64,000 nt of DNA from Nocardioides cavernaquae. Its GTDB lineage: Bacteria > Actinomycetota > Actinomycetes > Propionibacteriales > Nocardioidaceae. The translations under genes were made by a program, and so were the position numbers. Below the pieces are notes generated by a model that saw only the letters and a program-made list of their open reading frames with translations, was not told where the DNA came from and searched no databases. The stretch lies in assembly GCF_003600895.1 (NCBI RefSeq), contig NZ_QYRP01000002.1:496001-560000 (forward strand), given 5' to 3'. This document shows positions 40,403 to 49,067 of this stretch, piece after piece (position 1 is the stretch's first letter; each line of letters opens with the position of its first letter).

Positions 40403-41809
40403 GTGGCCACACGCCCTCAACCAAAACTGCTCGCCCAGGGCAAGCCGCGCACGCTGGGCGGCAGTTCAAGGCCCTGGCGGGTGCGTCTGTACGCCCCCGG
40501 AGCAGGTAACAACAAGTACCAGGTCTACTTCCGGGCACCGGCGGGCGAAGGCGAGCCCTGGAAGCGGGTGCTGCGTCGGGCTGCCTCCGAGGAGGAGGCC
40601 CGCAAGATCTTCGCCCAGGCCGAGGCGGCTCTCGACACCGAGCAGGCGCTGCCCGTCGGCGCCGACGTCCGGGCGGCGCGCACGGTCCGGATGCTCGGCG
40701 AGGAGTACCTCAAGGACAGCATCGAGCGCGGCAAGCAGCCGCGCACGATGGAGCAGCGCGAGTCACGGCTCAACGCCCACATCCTGCCCACCATCGGAGC
40801 GGTGCCGGTGACGAAGTGGCGCGTCGAGCACAGCCGCAAGGTGATGGAGAAAGGATCGAAGACCCTTTTCTCCAACCGCGGTCGAGAGGACCTTCGCGGC
40901 CAGCTGGCCGCGATGCGCAAGCTCGCCTGGCGACTGGACTGGCTCGACCGCAGCGTCGATCCGCTGGACGGGCTCGAGATCGGTCGAGCCAACGTCCTCC
41001 ACGGGGCCACGGCGCAGTACGTCGACCCTCGCCTCCGCCCCGAGACCCGCCAGGTCCGAGCGATGGCCGATGCCGCCGACAAGCTCTGCGGCCCGGACGG
41101 CACCGACCCGCAGATGATCCGCCTGCCGATGTTCGGAACCAAGATCCGCGTCGCCGGGTTCGGCGGGCTCCGCCTCGGCGAGCAGAACGCACTCCGCGCG
41201 ATCGATGTCTTCTTCGAGCGTGGATACGTCCACGTCAACGGCTCGTGGATCACCCCACGCAAGGCGGCCGGATTCCGCGGCCCGGTGAAGAACCACACGC
41301 TTCACGAGGTGCCCCTGCCCAAGTCGCTCATGCATGACGAGCTCCTCCCCCGCGTCAAAGAACTTCTTGGCCTGCCTGCGAAGGCGACCTTCCAGCAGGT
41401 CATCAACGCCCAGGAAGCCGAGCGCCAGCGGCGCGCTTCCCGGGCCGCACGCGAGAAGGACACGAGCGTCGCCTGGTGGAACTACCCGGTCCCTCCCGAG
41501 GACGAGCTGTGGCTGTTCATCGACACCGCGACCGGCCTGCCCGTGAAGCCCGAGCTGCACAACGAGCGCTGGCACCGTGTGCGCGCGTGGGTCGACCAGA
41601 ACGACCCCGACAACGCGTGGCCCCGCACGATCGTCTATCGCAACCTTCGCCATCACGCGGCGACGAGGTGGTTCCACGAAGAGCTCGGCGAGTCGTGGGA
41701 GGTCGTCGGCCAGTACCTCGGCGACAAACTCACCACTGTTCTGAACCACTACGTTCGCGCCGGCGAAGACGCGCTCCGCGATTCGGTCAACAAGCTCGCC
41801 GCCCGCTAA
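40403..41809 (+). CDS. Tyrosine-type site-specific integrase
   Basis: The recombinase has 468 residues. The N-terminal arm/core-binding domain precedes a catalytic domain with the first Arg in GGLRLGEQNAL (about residue 256), HHAATRW (about 416) providing His and the second Arg, and the Tyr nucleophile in VLNHYVR (about 449). The GTG at 40403 is chosen because AGGAGG lies seven bases upstream; an ATG at 40334 would add a non-conserved extension. It points away from yyaL into accessory genes, suggesting that these arrived on an integrated element. No tRNA is next to it. The order of the catalytic residues is intact, so it may be active. Confidence 0.88.
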   Translation: MATRPQPKLLAQGKPRTLGGSSRPWRVRLYAPGAGNNKYQVYFRAPAGEGEPWKRVLRRAASEEEARKIFAQAEAALDTEQALPVGADVRAARTVRMLGEEYLKDSIERGKQPRTMEQRESRLNAHILPTIGAVPVTKWRVEHSRKVMEKGSKTLFSNRGREDLRGQLAAMRKLAWRLDWLDRSVDPLDGLEIGRANVLHGATAQYVDPRLRPETRQVRAMADAADKLCGPDGTDPQMIRLPMFGTKIRVAGFGGLRLGEQNALRAIDVFFERGYVHVNGSWITPRKAAGFRGPVKNHTLHEVPLPKSLMHDELLPRVKELLGLPAKATFQQVINAQEAERQRRASRAAREKDTSVAWWNYPVPPEDELWLFIDTATGLPVKPELHNERWHRVRAWVDQNDPDNAWPRTIVYRNLRHHAATRWFHEELGESWEVVGQYLGDKLTTVLNHYVRAGEDALRDSVNKLAAR

Positions 41810-41812
41810 CTG

Positions 41813-42385
41813 CTAGGCCCCCACGCCGCCAAACAGGTTGGCCACCAGAGCGTCAACAAAGTCGTGATCGAGCGGCCTGTCGGGGATCAAGAGCCGGTGG
41901 TAACAGGCACCCCAGAGTTGGTCCACAACACTCTCAGCATCAAGGTCAGCACGTAACTGGCCGATCGCTACGGCCGCTTCCAGCCGCGCAACTGCGAGCG
42001 CTCGGCGCGGACTGGAGTACGTCGCACGATACGACTCCATGAGGTCCGGGTCGGTCTGCGCCTGCCCGATCAGCTGGGCCAGCGCACGACCTGCGTGCGT
42101 CATCGAGAGCAGATCTACAAAGGCATGCAGCTGGCTGCGCAGATCGGCCCGGACGTTACCGGTGTCGGGGAACGCAAGCGTCGACTCCACTGCGCTGAAG
42201 TACCCCTCGAGCGCAAGCGCGCCCTTGGAGGGCCACCACTTGTAGATCGTCATCTTGCTGGCCCCACTGAGGGCGGCGACCTTTTCGATCGTGAACGCGC
42301 CCATGCCCTGGTCGACGAGCAGATCGCCTGCCGCCTGCAATACCTCGTCGCGCACCTCCGCGCTCGGTCGTCGCCCGCGCCCCAT
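41813..42385 (-). CDS. TetR-family regulator of the SDR pair
   Basis: The protein has 190 residues. An N-terminal helix-turn-helix (FTIEKVAALSGASKMTIYKW) is followed by a C-terminal TetR_C-like ligand domain. The ATG at 42385 has GAGGAGG five bases upstream. It is divergent from two short-chain dehydrogenases. The gap between them contains a perfect 21-bp palindrome (42447-42467), the obvious operator. The likely inducer is a carbonyl or hydroxy compound handled by the dehydrogenases. Its stop lies three bases from that of the integrase. Confidence 0.9.
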   Translation of the reverse strand: MGRGRRPSAEVRDEVLQAAGDLLVDQGMGAFTIEKVAALSGASKMTIYKWWPSKGALALEGYFSAVESTLAFPDTGNVRADLRSQLHAFVDLLSMTHAGRALAQLIGQAQTDPDLMESYRATYSSPRRALAVARLEAAVAIGQLRADLDAESVVDQLWGACYHRLLIPDRPLDHDFVDALVANLFGGVGA

Positions 42386-42446
42386 GTTGACCTCCTCGAT
42401 CCCGCCCATTGAAACAGGTATTTGGACCTTGCGTCCATTTCTGTTT

Positions 42447-42467
42447 TTATGTACGCAGCGTACATAA
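42447..42467. promoter_or_regulatory. TetR operator, perfect 21-bp palindrome
   Basis: The core ATGTACGCAGCGTACAT (42449-42465) is extended by two matching bases on each side, giving 10-1-10 symmetry. It lies 61 bases before the TetR start and 41 before the SDR start, so one site can repress both. Confidence 0.85.
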
Positions 42468-42508
42468 CACGGGAGATCCCCGTAACGCTTTCTGAAGGAG
42501 GCCCTCGC

Positions 42509-43273
42509 ATGACCAGTACGACGCAGAGCAACCGCCCCGCCGCCGACCACACCCGCGTGGCACTCGTGACCGGAGCGTCCGGAGGTATCGGTCGCGCCGT
42601 CGCCGTAAGGCTCGGCGCAGCAGGCATGTCCGTCGGTGTCCACTACGCCGGCAACAAGGAGCGCGCACTCGAGACCGCACGTGAGGTCGAGGCAGCAGGC
42701 GGGCAGGCGTCACTCGTGACCGGCGACGTCGCGGACGAGGCCGCCGCCGCGGACATGTTCGACGCACTGGAAGAGGCCTACGGCGGCATCGATGTCGTCA
42801 TCAACACCGCCGGGATCATGCTGTTGGCACCGCTCGCCGAACTCGACCTGGACGACTTCGACCGGCTTTACCGCACCAACGTGCGGGGAACCTTCGTCGT
42901 CTCGAAGCAGGCCGCCCGGCGGATCCGCTCCGGCGGTGCAATCGTCAACTTCTCCAGCACAGTAACCAAGCTGGCCCTGCCCACCTACACGGCGTACGCC
43001 GCCACCAAGGGTGCCGTCGACGCCATGACCCTGATCCTTGCCAAGGAGCTGCGCGGCCGCGACATCACCGTCAACGCCGTGGCACCCGGCCCGACCGCGA
43101 CCGCACTGTTCCTCGACGGCAAGCCGGCAGCGGCCATCGAGGGCCTGCGCAACATGAGCCCCCTTCAGCGCCTCGGCCAGCCCGAGGACATTGCCGAGAC
43201 CGTTGCCCACCTGGCCGGACCCGCCCGATGGATCAACGGCCAGGTCCTCTACGTCAACGGAGGCGTGGCATGA
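42509..43273 (+). CDS. Short-chain dehydrogenase/reductase (FabG-like)
   Basis: This 254-residue classical SDR has the cofactor motif TGASGGIGRAV, the NTAGI motif, catalytic Ser in NFSSTVTKL, and YTAYAATKGAVD carrying Tyr and Lys. The C-terminus ends with the usual QVLYVNGGVA. It reduces a carbonyl or oxidizes an alcohol with NAD(P)(H). The ATG at 42509 has AAGGAGG eight bases upstream. It overlaps the next SDR by ATGA (43270-43273) and is controlled by the divergent TetR. Substrate unknown. Confidence 0.9.
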   Translation: MTSTTQSNRPAADHTRVALVTGASGGIGRAVAVRLGAAGMSVGVHYAGNKERALETAREVEAAGGQASLVTGDVADEAAAADMFDALEEAYGGIDVVINTAGIMLLAPLAELDLDDFDRLYRTNVRGTFVVSKQAARRIRSGGAIVNFSSTVTKLALPTYTAYAATKGAVDAMTLILAKELRGRDITVNAVAPGPTATALFLDGKPAAAIEGLRNMSPLQRLGQPEDIAETVAHLAGPARWINGQVLYVNGGVA

Positions 43274-44172
43274 CGAAGACCATCATCGTCACTGGAGCGT
43301 CGAGCGGATTCGGCGCCATGACCGTCCGGACCCTCGCCGACGCTGGCCACGTCGTCTACGCCGGCATGCGTCAGATCGACGACCGCAACGCGCCTGCGGC
43401 GCACCGTGCCAGGGCCTACGCCTCCGAGAATGGAGTCGACCTTCGGCCGATCGAGCTCGACGTCTCCGACCAGTCATCTGTCGATGCTGCAGTGCGCCTT
43501 GTCCTGGACGAACAGAACGGCATCGACGTGGTCGTCCACAACGCTGGCCACATGGTGCTGGGTCCCACCGAGGCCTTCACCCCTGAGCAACTGGCAGCCG
43601 CCTACGACATCAACGTGTTGTCCACGCAGCGCGTGAACCGCGCAATTCTGCCGCATCTTCGCGGTAGGCGCGACGGACTGCTGGTGTGGGTGGGCTCGAC
43701 GAGCACGAGGGGCGGAACCCCGCCCTACCTGGCTCCGTACTTCGCCGCCAAGGCAGGCATGGACTCACTTGCGGTCAGCTATGCCGCGGAGCTCGCCAGG
43801 TTCGGAATTGACAGCGTCATCGTCGTTCCCGGGTCCTTCACGACCGGCACGAATCACTTCGCCAACGCTGGCCATCCTGCTGACGTCGACGTCGCCGCTG
43901 CCTACGAGACCGAGTACGCCGGCCTGATAGATCAGGTCGGCGCGAGCCTCGCCGAGATCGCACCGGCTGATGCCGACCCGCACCAGGTGGCCGAGGAGAT
44001 CGCACTCGTCGTTGACACCCCGAAGGGCCAGCGGCCCTTCCGGATCCACATCGATCCCGTCGACGACGGCGCCGAGCTCGTCAACGCCGTGGGTGACCGC
44101 GTCCGCAGCGAGTTCTACCGTCGAATCGGCCTCGAGGACCTCCTTCGGCCCGCAGCCGCCACCCCGGCCTGA
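43270..44172 (+). CDS. Short-chain dehydrogenase/reductase, second of pair
   Basis: This 300-residue SDR has TGASSGFGAMTVRTL for the cofactor, VVHNAGHMVLGPTEAF, catalytic GSTSTRGGTPPYLAPYFAAKAG (Ser, Tyr and Lys in order), and a longer C-terminal substrate region with PGSFTTGTNHF. It belongs to the group of SDRs with GSTS motifs and a long end, unlike its FabG-like neighbour, so it is not a recent duplicate. It is translationally coupled to the first SDR. The two may work in sequence, or on both ends of a diol or keto compound. Confidence 0.9.
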   Translation: MTKTIIVTGASSGFGAMTVRTLADAGHVVYAGMRQIDDRNAPAAHRARAYASENGVDLRPIELDVSDQSSVDAAVRLVLDEQNGIDVVVHNAGHMVLGPTEAFTPEQLAAAYDINVLSTQRVNRAILPHLRGRRDGLLVWVGSTSTRGGTPPYLAPYFAAKAGMDSLAVSYAAELARFGIDSVIVVPGSFTTGTNHFANAGHPADVDVAAAYETEYAGLIDQVGASLAEIAPADADPHQVAEEIALVVDTPKGQRPFRIHIDPVDDGAELVNAVGDRVRSEFYRRIGLEDLLRPAAATPA

Positions 44173-44247
44173 GTACCCCGGCAACGCACATCGCCGGCGA
44201 TGCGGAGCGATCCGCGTCGTCGGCGAGCGTCGGCCTTGATGGCCCCA

Positions 44248-44676
44248 TCAGTTCGGCGTCTCCCCCATGGCCCTCGCAGCGTCGTAGGAGTCGCGCGCCT
44301 CGAGCACTTCCATGATGTGCGCCTCCGACCAGGCCTTGAGCGCAGCCAGGACCGGAAGAACGTCGCGCCCGAGTGCCGTCAGTTCGTAGTCAACTCGCAT
44401 CGGGACGGTCGGGGTAACCGACCGCGAGACGAGCCCGTCCCGCTCAAGGGTCCGCAGCGTGTGAGTAAGCATCTTCTGACTCGCACCGTTGATGCGGCGC
44501 ATGAGTTCGCCATGGCGTTTCGGCCCGCCTGCCAGCGCATTGACCACGAGGCCGGCCCACTTGTCACCGAGCGTGGACACAACTTGGCGGGTCGGACAGG
44601 TTGCCATGAACGCGTCGAAGTCAGTCCTGCTCTGCGCAGCTAGCCGTTCCTTCGAGATGTACACCGCATACCTCAT
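44248..44676 (-). CDS. HxlR-family transcriptional regulator
   Basis: This 142-residue single winged-helix domain shows CPTRQVVSTLGDKWAGLV, ELMRRINGASQKMLTHTL and RDGLVSRSVTPTVPMRVDYE. The N-terminal Cys of the CPTRQ motif is the redox-sensing residue in some HxlR proteins such as YodB, so thiol-stress sensing is possible. The start is uncertain: ATG 44676 is used, while a later ATG would begin right before CPTRQ. It is divergent from a quinone oxidoreductase-like gene, a common target of this family, and its candidate operator lies between them. Confidence 0.88.
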   Translation of the reverse strand: MRYAVYISKERLAAQSRTDFDAFMATCPTRQVVSTLGDKWAGLVVNALAGGPKRHGELMRRINGASQKMLTHTLRTLERDGLVSRSVTPTVPMRVDYELTALGRDVLPVLAALKAWSEAHIMEVLEARDSYDAARAMGETPN

Positions 44677-44702
44677 CGTCGCGCGCCGGGGTGGGCACAA
44701 AA

Positions 44703-44730
44703 AAGTACCTACTTACGAAAAGTTCCTAAG
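44703..44730. promoter_or_regulatory. Candidate HxlR operator
   Basis: AAGTACCTACTT (44703-44714, AAGTA-CC-TACTT) is followed by CTTA and TAAG arms ending at 44730. The AT-rich block stands out between the divergent regulator and oxidoreductase genes. Confidence 0.55.
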
Positions 44731-44779
44731 GCACGCATTGTGGTCCCGATTCCATCATCCACGCAAGAGAGGCAACACC

Positions 44780-45712
44780 ATGTACCAGATCAACTTCACG
44801 GCGTACGGCGGCCCGGACGTACTCCGACTGGACGAAGTCGACGACCTCGGTCCAGTCGATGGCCTCGTTCGAATTCGCGTCCGTGCCGCTGCGGTCAACC
44901 CGGCAGACTTGCGGATCCGGCAGGGGCTGATGGCCAGCCGAACGCCTGACCTGCGGTTCCCTTTCCAGCTCGGATTCGACCTGGCCGGAACGCTTATCGA
45001 CGATGCGCCCGGATTCGTCCAGGGTCAGCCGGTCGTGGCGACGCTTCCATGGTTTGCACGCGGCGGCGAGGGCAGCAATGCGCAGATCGTCGCCGTCGAC
45101 CCATCATGGTTGGCGCCACTCCCCGAATCAGCCGACTGGGCGCTTGCCGGCTCGTTCCCGCTCAACGCGCTGACCGCCGACCAAGCTCTTGGCCTGGCGG
45201 CGGTCGAGCAGGGCCAGACCCTCCTGGTGACAGGAGTATCTGGCGCCGTCGGTGGGTTCGCAGCCCAGATCGCAGCGCTTCGAGGCCTTCGGGTGATCGG
45301 GGTGGTCAATCCGGGCGACGAGCAGTACCTCGACCACTTTGGAGTGGAGGCCATCGTGCGCGACGACTCGGCCGAGGTGTTGCGTCAGGTCACTGCCACC
45401 GCTCCGCTTGGAGTTGACGCGGTGCTGGACTTCGCAGGTATTGGCGCCGCCATGCTCGCGGGCATCCACGACGACGGGGTGTTCATCGCGCCCGCAGCAC
45501 CGATGGCGCCGCCGACCGAGCGAGGGATCCGGGTCGACGCAGTCCTGCACCGTCCGGATGGCGCCCGACTGACCAACCTCGCTGCGGCTGTAATGGCCGG
45601 CGAGGTCTCGTGCCGCGTCAGCGAGTTCATCTCCATGGATAAGGCGGCGACGTCGCACGAGCGGGCCGGAGCACGAGGAACGACCGGCAAGGTTGTCCTT
45701 GACTTCTCGTGA
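44780..45712 (+). CDS. NADP-dependent quinone oxidoreductase-like enzyme (MDR)
   Basis: This 310-residue zinc-independent medium-chain reductase of the quinone oxidoreductase/CurA-like group has AVNPADLRIRQG, FQLGFDLAGT and the cofactor motif GVSGAVGGFAAQIAALRG. No zinc-binding cysteines are seen. Such enzymes reduce quinones or enones with NADPH and are often induced by electrophiles through HxlR regulators. The ATG at 44780 is preceded by GAGAGG at about eight bases. A strong hairpin terminator follows the stop. Confidence 0.9.
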   Translation: MYQINFTAYGGPDVLRLDEVDDLGPVDGLVRIRVRAAAVNPADLRIRQGLMASRTPDLRFPFQLGFDLAGTLIDDAPGFVQGQPVVATLPWFARGGEGSNAQIVAVDPSWLAPLPESADWALAGSFPLNALTADQALGLAAVEQGQTLLVTGVSGAVGGFAAQIAALRGLRVIGVVNPGDEQYLDHFGVEAIVRDDSAEVLRQVTATAPLGVDAVLDFAGIGAAMLAGIHDDGVFIAPAAPMAPPTERGIRVDAVLHRPDGARLTNLAAAVMAGEVSCRVSEFISMDKAATSHERAGARGTTGKVVLDFS

Positions 45713-45718
45713 GCCCGA

Positions 45719-45749
45719 CGGCGGGACTGTCTAGTAGGCAGTCCCGCCG
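45719..45749 (+). terminator. Hairpin terminator after quinone oxidoreductase
   Basis: CGGCGGGACTG and CAGTCCCGCCG form a perfect 11-bp stem with a nine-base loop, seven bases after the stop. Confidence 0.85.
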
Positions 45750-45832
45750 CCACAACTCGTCGGGTTGAGCAGCGCGAATCCTCCCGGCCGAGCAACTAGA
45801 TCAGTGGTCATCACGTCACAAAAAATGACAGG

Positions 45833-45838
45833 TACGCT
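45833..45838 (+). promoter_or_regulatory. -10 element, leaderless start of LysR gene
   Basis: TACGCT lies six bases before the GTG at 45845, directly after an AT-rich stretch. Confidence 0.45.
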
Positions 45839-45844
45839 GTTGCG

Positions 45845-46807
45845 GTGGCCATCTCCTTTGATCTTCACCGACTGCGACTGTTACGCGAGTTGAAGCACCG
45901 GGGCACGATCAGCGCGGTGGCCGCCGCCATGTCCTACAGCCATTCCGCGGTGTCACAGCAGCTCAAGATTCTCGAATCCGAAGTGGGCACTCCCCTCCTC
46001 GAGCCCGATGGCAGGCGAGTGCGGCTCACCCCTCAGGCCGAGATCCTGGTTGAGCACGTTGAGGCCGTTCTTGAGCGACTTGATCAGGCCGATGCTGACC
46101 TCGCACGGACCCTGGGCGAGGTGACTGGGACATTTCGGATCGCGACTTTTCAGACCGTGATGATGGCGCTGATGCCGCCGGTACTGACCAGGGTTCGTGC
46201 TAGTTGCCCCCGACTTTCGCTTGAGTTGGCACACGCCGACCCAGGCGAGGCGCTGTCTCGGCTCCAGGTCCGAGAGTTCGACCTCGTTGTCGATGAGGTC
46301 TTTGCCGGGCAACCGCTCGCCCGATCGAGCCTGGTGACGCAAACGGTGATGCACCGGGACGCGATGCGTCTCGCTGTCCCTCCGCCGGGTCTGCCGTGGT
46401 CAGATCGGCGGCAGATTGCGGAGCTGTCGGACGCAGACTGGGTCATGGAGCCGCCCGGCAGCCCCGCGCGGGAGTGGGCGGACCGGATGTGTGCCGCTGC
46501 TGGGTTCACACCGAAGACTCGCTACGAATCGCCCGACATGGTCGTGCACGAGACCCTCGTTCGCGGCGGTCATGCGGTTGCCTTCCTGCCCGATCTGCTC
46601 TGGGTCGGTGCTGTGCCGGTGGTCGGCCTGCACCAACTTCGAGCCGGCGGCTACCGCGACATCGTCTGCAGCGTGCGTGCGGGCACGACCGACCACCCGG
46701 CAGTCAGGGCAACTACTGACGCGGTCGGTGAGGCCTGCGAACAGGCAGCTGTCGCCATTGCTACCCATCTTGAGCAAGGCACAACCGAGACGAAGAACGG
46801 TCAATGA
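45845..46807 (+). CDS. LysR-family transcriptional regulator
   Basis: The protein has 320 residues. The N-terminal winged helix (RLLRELKHRGTISAVAAAMS then HSAVSQQLKILESEVG) is followed by the two-lobed periplasmic-binding-like effector domain (FRIATFQTVMMALMPPVL). It stands alone, convergent with the CGNR gene and downstream of the oxidoreductase terminator. No divergent target gene is adjacent, so its regulon is not evident. It might act on the amino-acid block to its right. The start is leaderless by the TANNNT box. Confidence 0.9.
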   Translation: MAISFDLHRLRLLRELKHRGTISAVAAAMSYSHSAVSQQLKILESEVGTPLLEPDGRRVRLTPQAEILVEHVEAVLERLDQADADLARTLGEVTGTFRIATFQTVMMALMPPVLTRVRASCPRLSLELAHADPGEALSRLQVREFDLVVDEVFAGQPLARSSLVTQTVMHRDAMRLAVPPPGLPWSDRRQIAELSDADWVMEPPGSPAREWADRMCAAAGFTPKTRYESPDMVVHETLVRGGHAVAFLPDLLWVGAVPVVGLHQLRAGGYRDIVCSVRAGTTDHPAVRATTDAVGEACEQAAVAIATHLEQGTTETKNGQ

Positions 46808-46823
46808 CCTCCACGATGCCGGT

Positions 46824-47357
46824 TCAGGCTCTGCGGCGCGCCCGATAGGCCGCCACTGCGCCGCGATTGCCGCAGGTGGTTGAGCAGTAGCGCCGCGAGC
46901 GATTTCGCGAGAGGTCCAGGATCACACCTTGGCAACCAGCCGCGTTGCAGACGCCGAGACGATCCATCTCGTCAGCCCGGATGACGTCGATCATCGCCAT
47001 TGCGGTCTCGACCAGAATCCGGATGCTCAACGGCGCATCGTCGTCCACGGCGTGGAGATGCCAGTCGAGCGAATCGTGACGCACCACCCTCGGCAGGACT
47101 CGGCACTCTTCGAGGATGCCATTGACGAGTCCGACGGCCTCATCGCGCTCAGCCGCCAGCAGCTCCCGCAAGCGCAGCCTGATGGCCCGGACGTCATCAA
47201 GGTCCGCTCGGACACTTGGCGGTCGGCCCGTGTACCGGTTGCCCTCGAAGAATTCCCGGAGGGCCTGCACGGTATTGAGGCTGTCTGGCTCCAGGGCGCT
47301 GTTGGCCAGCGTGACGGCGGCTTCGAGCGCACCAGCCGTTTCAGGGGCGAAGGCCAT
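46824..47357 (-). CDS. CGNR zinc-finger (ABATE-domain) putative regulator
   Basis: The protein has 177 residues. The N-terminal ABATE-like helical domain (NTVQALREFFEGN, RLRLRELLAAERDEA) is followed by a C-terminal CGNR zinc finger: CNAAGCQGVILDLSRN, then YCSTTCGNRGAVAAYRARR with the name-giving CGNR. These are putative stress-linked transcriptional regulators of actinobacteria. It lies 61 bases after pruA on the same strand, so it may be part of the proline operon or end it. Target unknown. Confidence 0.88.
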   Translation of the reverse strand: MAFAPETAGALEAAVTLANSALEPDSLNTVQALREFFEGNRYTGRPPSVRADLDDVRAIRLRLRELLAAERDEAVGLVNGILEECRVLPRVVRHDSLDWHLHAVDDDAPLSIRILVETAMAMIDVIRADEMDRLGVCNAAGCQGVILDLSRNRSRRYCSTTCGNRGAVAAYRARRRA

Positions 47358-47418
47358 GTCGAAACCTTACGTGCGCCTCAGGCGTGCAGCCCCGCTTGAT
47401 CGTCCTCACTAGCGAGCC

Positions 47419-49059
47419 TCACGCCATATGGGGATAGGTGTGGTCAGTCGGCGGAACGAAGGTCTCCTTGATCGAGCGCGGACTGGTCCATCGCAGCAGG
47501 TTCAAGACCGATCCGGCCTTGTCGTTTGTCCCCGACGCGCGTCCGCCTCCGAAGGGCTGCTGACCGACGACAGCACCCGTCGGCCGGTCATTCACATAGA
47601 AGTTGCCGGCCGCGAATCGCAGAATGCGCCCCGCTTCGTCCACGGCCGCGCGGTCGTTGGCGAACACCGCACCCGTCAATGCGTACGGCGAGCCCTCGTC
47701 GACGGCCTTGAGCACCTCGGTCCAGTCGGCGTCGGGGAAGACGTGAATCGCAAGGAAGGGGCCGAAATATTCCTCACTGAACACTGCATCCGCGAGGTCG
47801 GAACACTCCACGACGGTGGGCCGGACGAACCAGCCCTTCGAATCGTCATAAGTGCCTCCTGCCACGACGTTGAGGCCTTCCGTGGCGTGCGCTCGGTCGA
47901 TGGCCGACTGGAGCTTGGCGAAGGCTCGGGCGTCGATGAGCGCTCCGCCGAAATTCCCGAGGTCCGTTACGTCGCCGAACTCCAGCTGGTCGACGGTGGC
48001 GCAGAAGTCATCCTTGATCTCCGCCCAGACGGACTCAGGGATGAAGGCGCGTGATGCGGCGGAGCACTTCTGACCCTGGTACTCGAACGCTCCGCGGATC
48101 AGAGCGGTCTTCAGCGCTGCACGGTCGGCCGACGAATGGGCGACCACGAAGTCCTTGCCGCCGGTCTCGCCCACGAGGCGCGGATACGAGGCGTACCGAT
48201 CAATGTTCTGGCCGACGGTTCGCCACAGGTGCTGGAACGTGTCGGTCGAACCTGTGAAGTGGATGCCAGCGAGGCTCGGGTGAGAAAGAAGGACCTCGGA
48301 GGCCTCGCGGCCATCACCTGTAAGCATGTTGATCACGCCGGGCGGAAGTCCTGCCGCCTCGAGCAGACGCATCGTCCACCAGGCCGACAGGGTCTGGGTC
48401 GGCGAGGGCTTCCAGATGACAGTGTTGCCCATAAGTGCTGGGGCGGTCGGCAGGTTGCCTGCGATGGCAGTGAAGTTGAACGGGGAGATCGCATAGACGA
48501 ATCCCTCGAGCGGCCGGTGATCCATACGGTTCCAGACACCCGCGGAGCTGATCGGCTGCTCCTCCAGCAACTGGCGCCCATATCCGACGTTGAATCGCCA
48601 GAAGTCAGCCAGTTCGCAGGGCGTATCGATCTCCGCCTGCACCGCGGTCTTCGACTGCCCGAGCATCGTCGCGGCGGCAAGCCGCTCACGCCACGGACCC
48701 GACAGGAGGTCGGCGGCCCGCAGGAACACTGCGGCGCGCTCGTCAAACGACATCGCAGCCCAGGCCGGCGCGGCATCGGCCGCAGCCCGCACGGCCGCAG
48801 CCGCCTCGTCGCGTGTCGCCGTTCCAGCAGTACCGAGAACCTTCTGGTGGTTGTGGGGCTGTACGACGTTGAAGGACTCACCCCCGGCCATGGCCTGAAC
48901 GCCACCGATGGTCTGAGTCAGCTCGACCGGAGCGGCTGCCTGTCGCGTGAGCTCATCCACGAGACGTGCTCGAGGACCGGTCCCCGGCGCATAGGAGTGC
49001 ACGGGTTCGTTGACCGGAAGGGGAACCTGGGTGATCGACTGCACGGCATTGCCTTTCAA
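47419..49059 (-). CDS. pruA: L-glutamate gamma-semialdehyde (P5C) dehydrogenase
   Basis: This 546-residue aldehyde dehydrogenase of the ALDH4 type oxidizes glutamate semialdehyde to glutamate with NAD+. GNTVIWKPSPTQTLS binds cofactor, LVGETGGKDFV carries the general-base Glu, YQGQKCSAASRAF the catalytic Cys, and the end has RPTGAVVGQQPFGGGRASG. It is 8 bases downstream of the proline dehydrogenase gene, so the two form the usual two-enzyme proline-degradation pair of actinobacteria, in place of a fused PutA. Confidence 0.95.
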   Translation of the reverse strand: MKGNAVQSITQVPLPVNEPVHSYAPGTGPRARLVDELTRQAAAPVELTQTIGGVQAMAGGESFNVVQPHNHQKVLGTAGTATRDEAAAAVRAAADAAPAWAAMSFDERAAVFLRAADLLSGPWRERLAAATMLGQSKTAVQAEIDTPCELADFWRFNVGYGRQLLEEQPISSAGVWNRMDHRPLEGFVYAISPFNFTAIAGNLPTAPALMGNTVIWKPSPTQTLSAWWTMRLLEAAGLPPGVINMLTGDGREASEVLLSHPSLAGIHFTGSTDTFQHLWRTVGQNIDRYASYPRLVGETGGKDFVVAHSSADRAALKTALIRGAFEYQGQKCSAASRAFIPESVWAEIKDDFCATVDQLEFGDVTDLGNFGGALIDARAFAKLQSAIDRAHATEGLNVVAGGTYDDSKGWFVRPTVVECSDLADAVFSEEYFGPFLAIHVFPDADWTEVLKAVDEGSPYALTGAVFANDRAAVDEAGRILRFAAGNFYVNDRPTGAVVGQQPFGGGRASGTNDKAGSVLNLLRWTSPRSIKETFVPPTDHTYPHMA

Positions 49060-49067
49060 GTAGGGGG

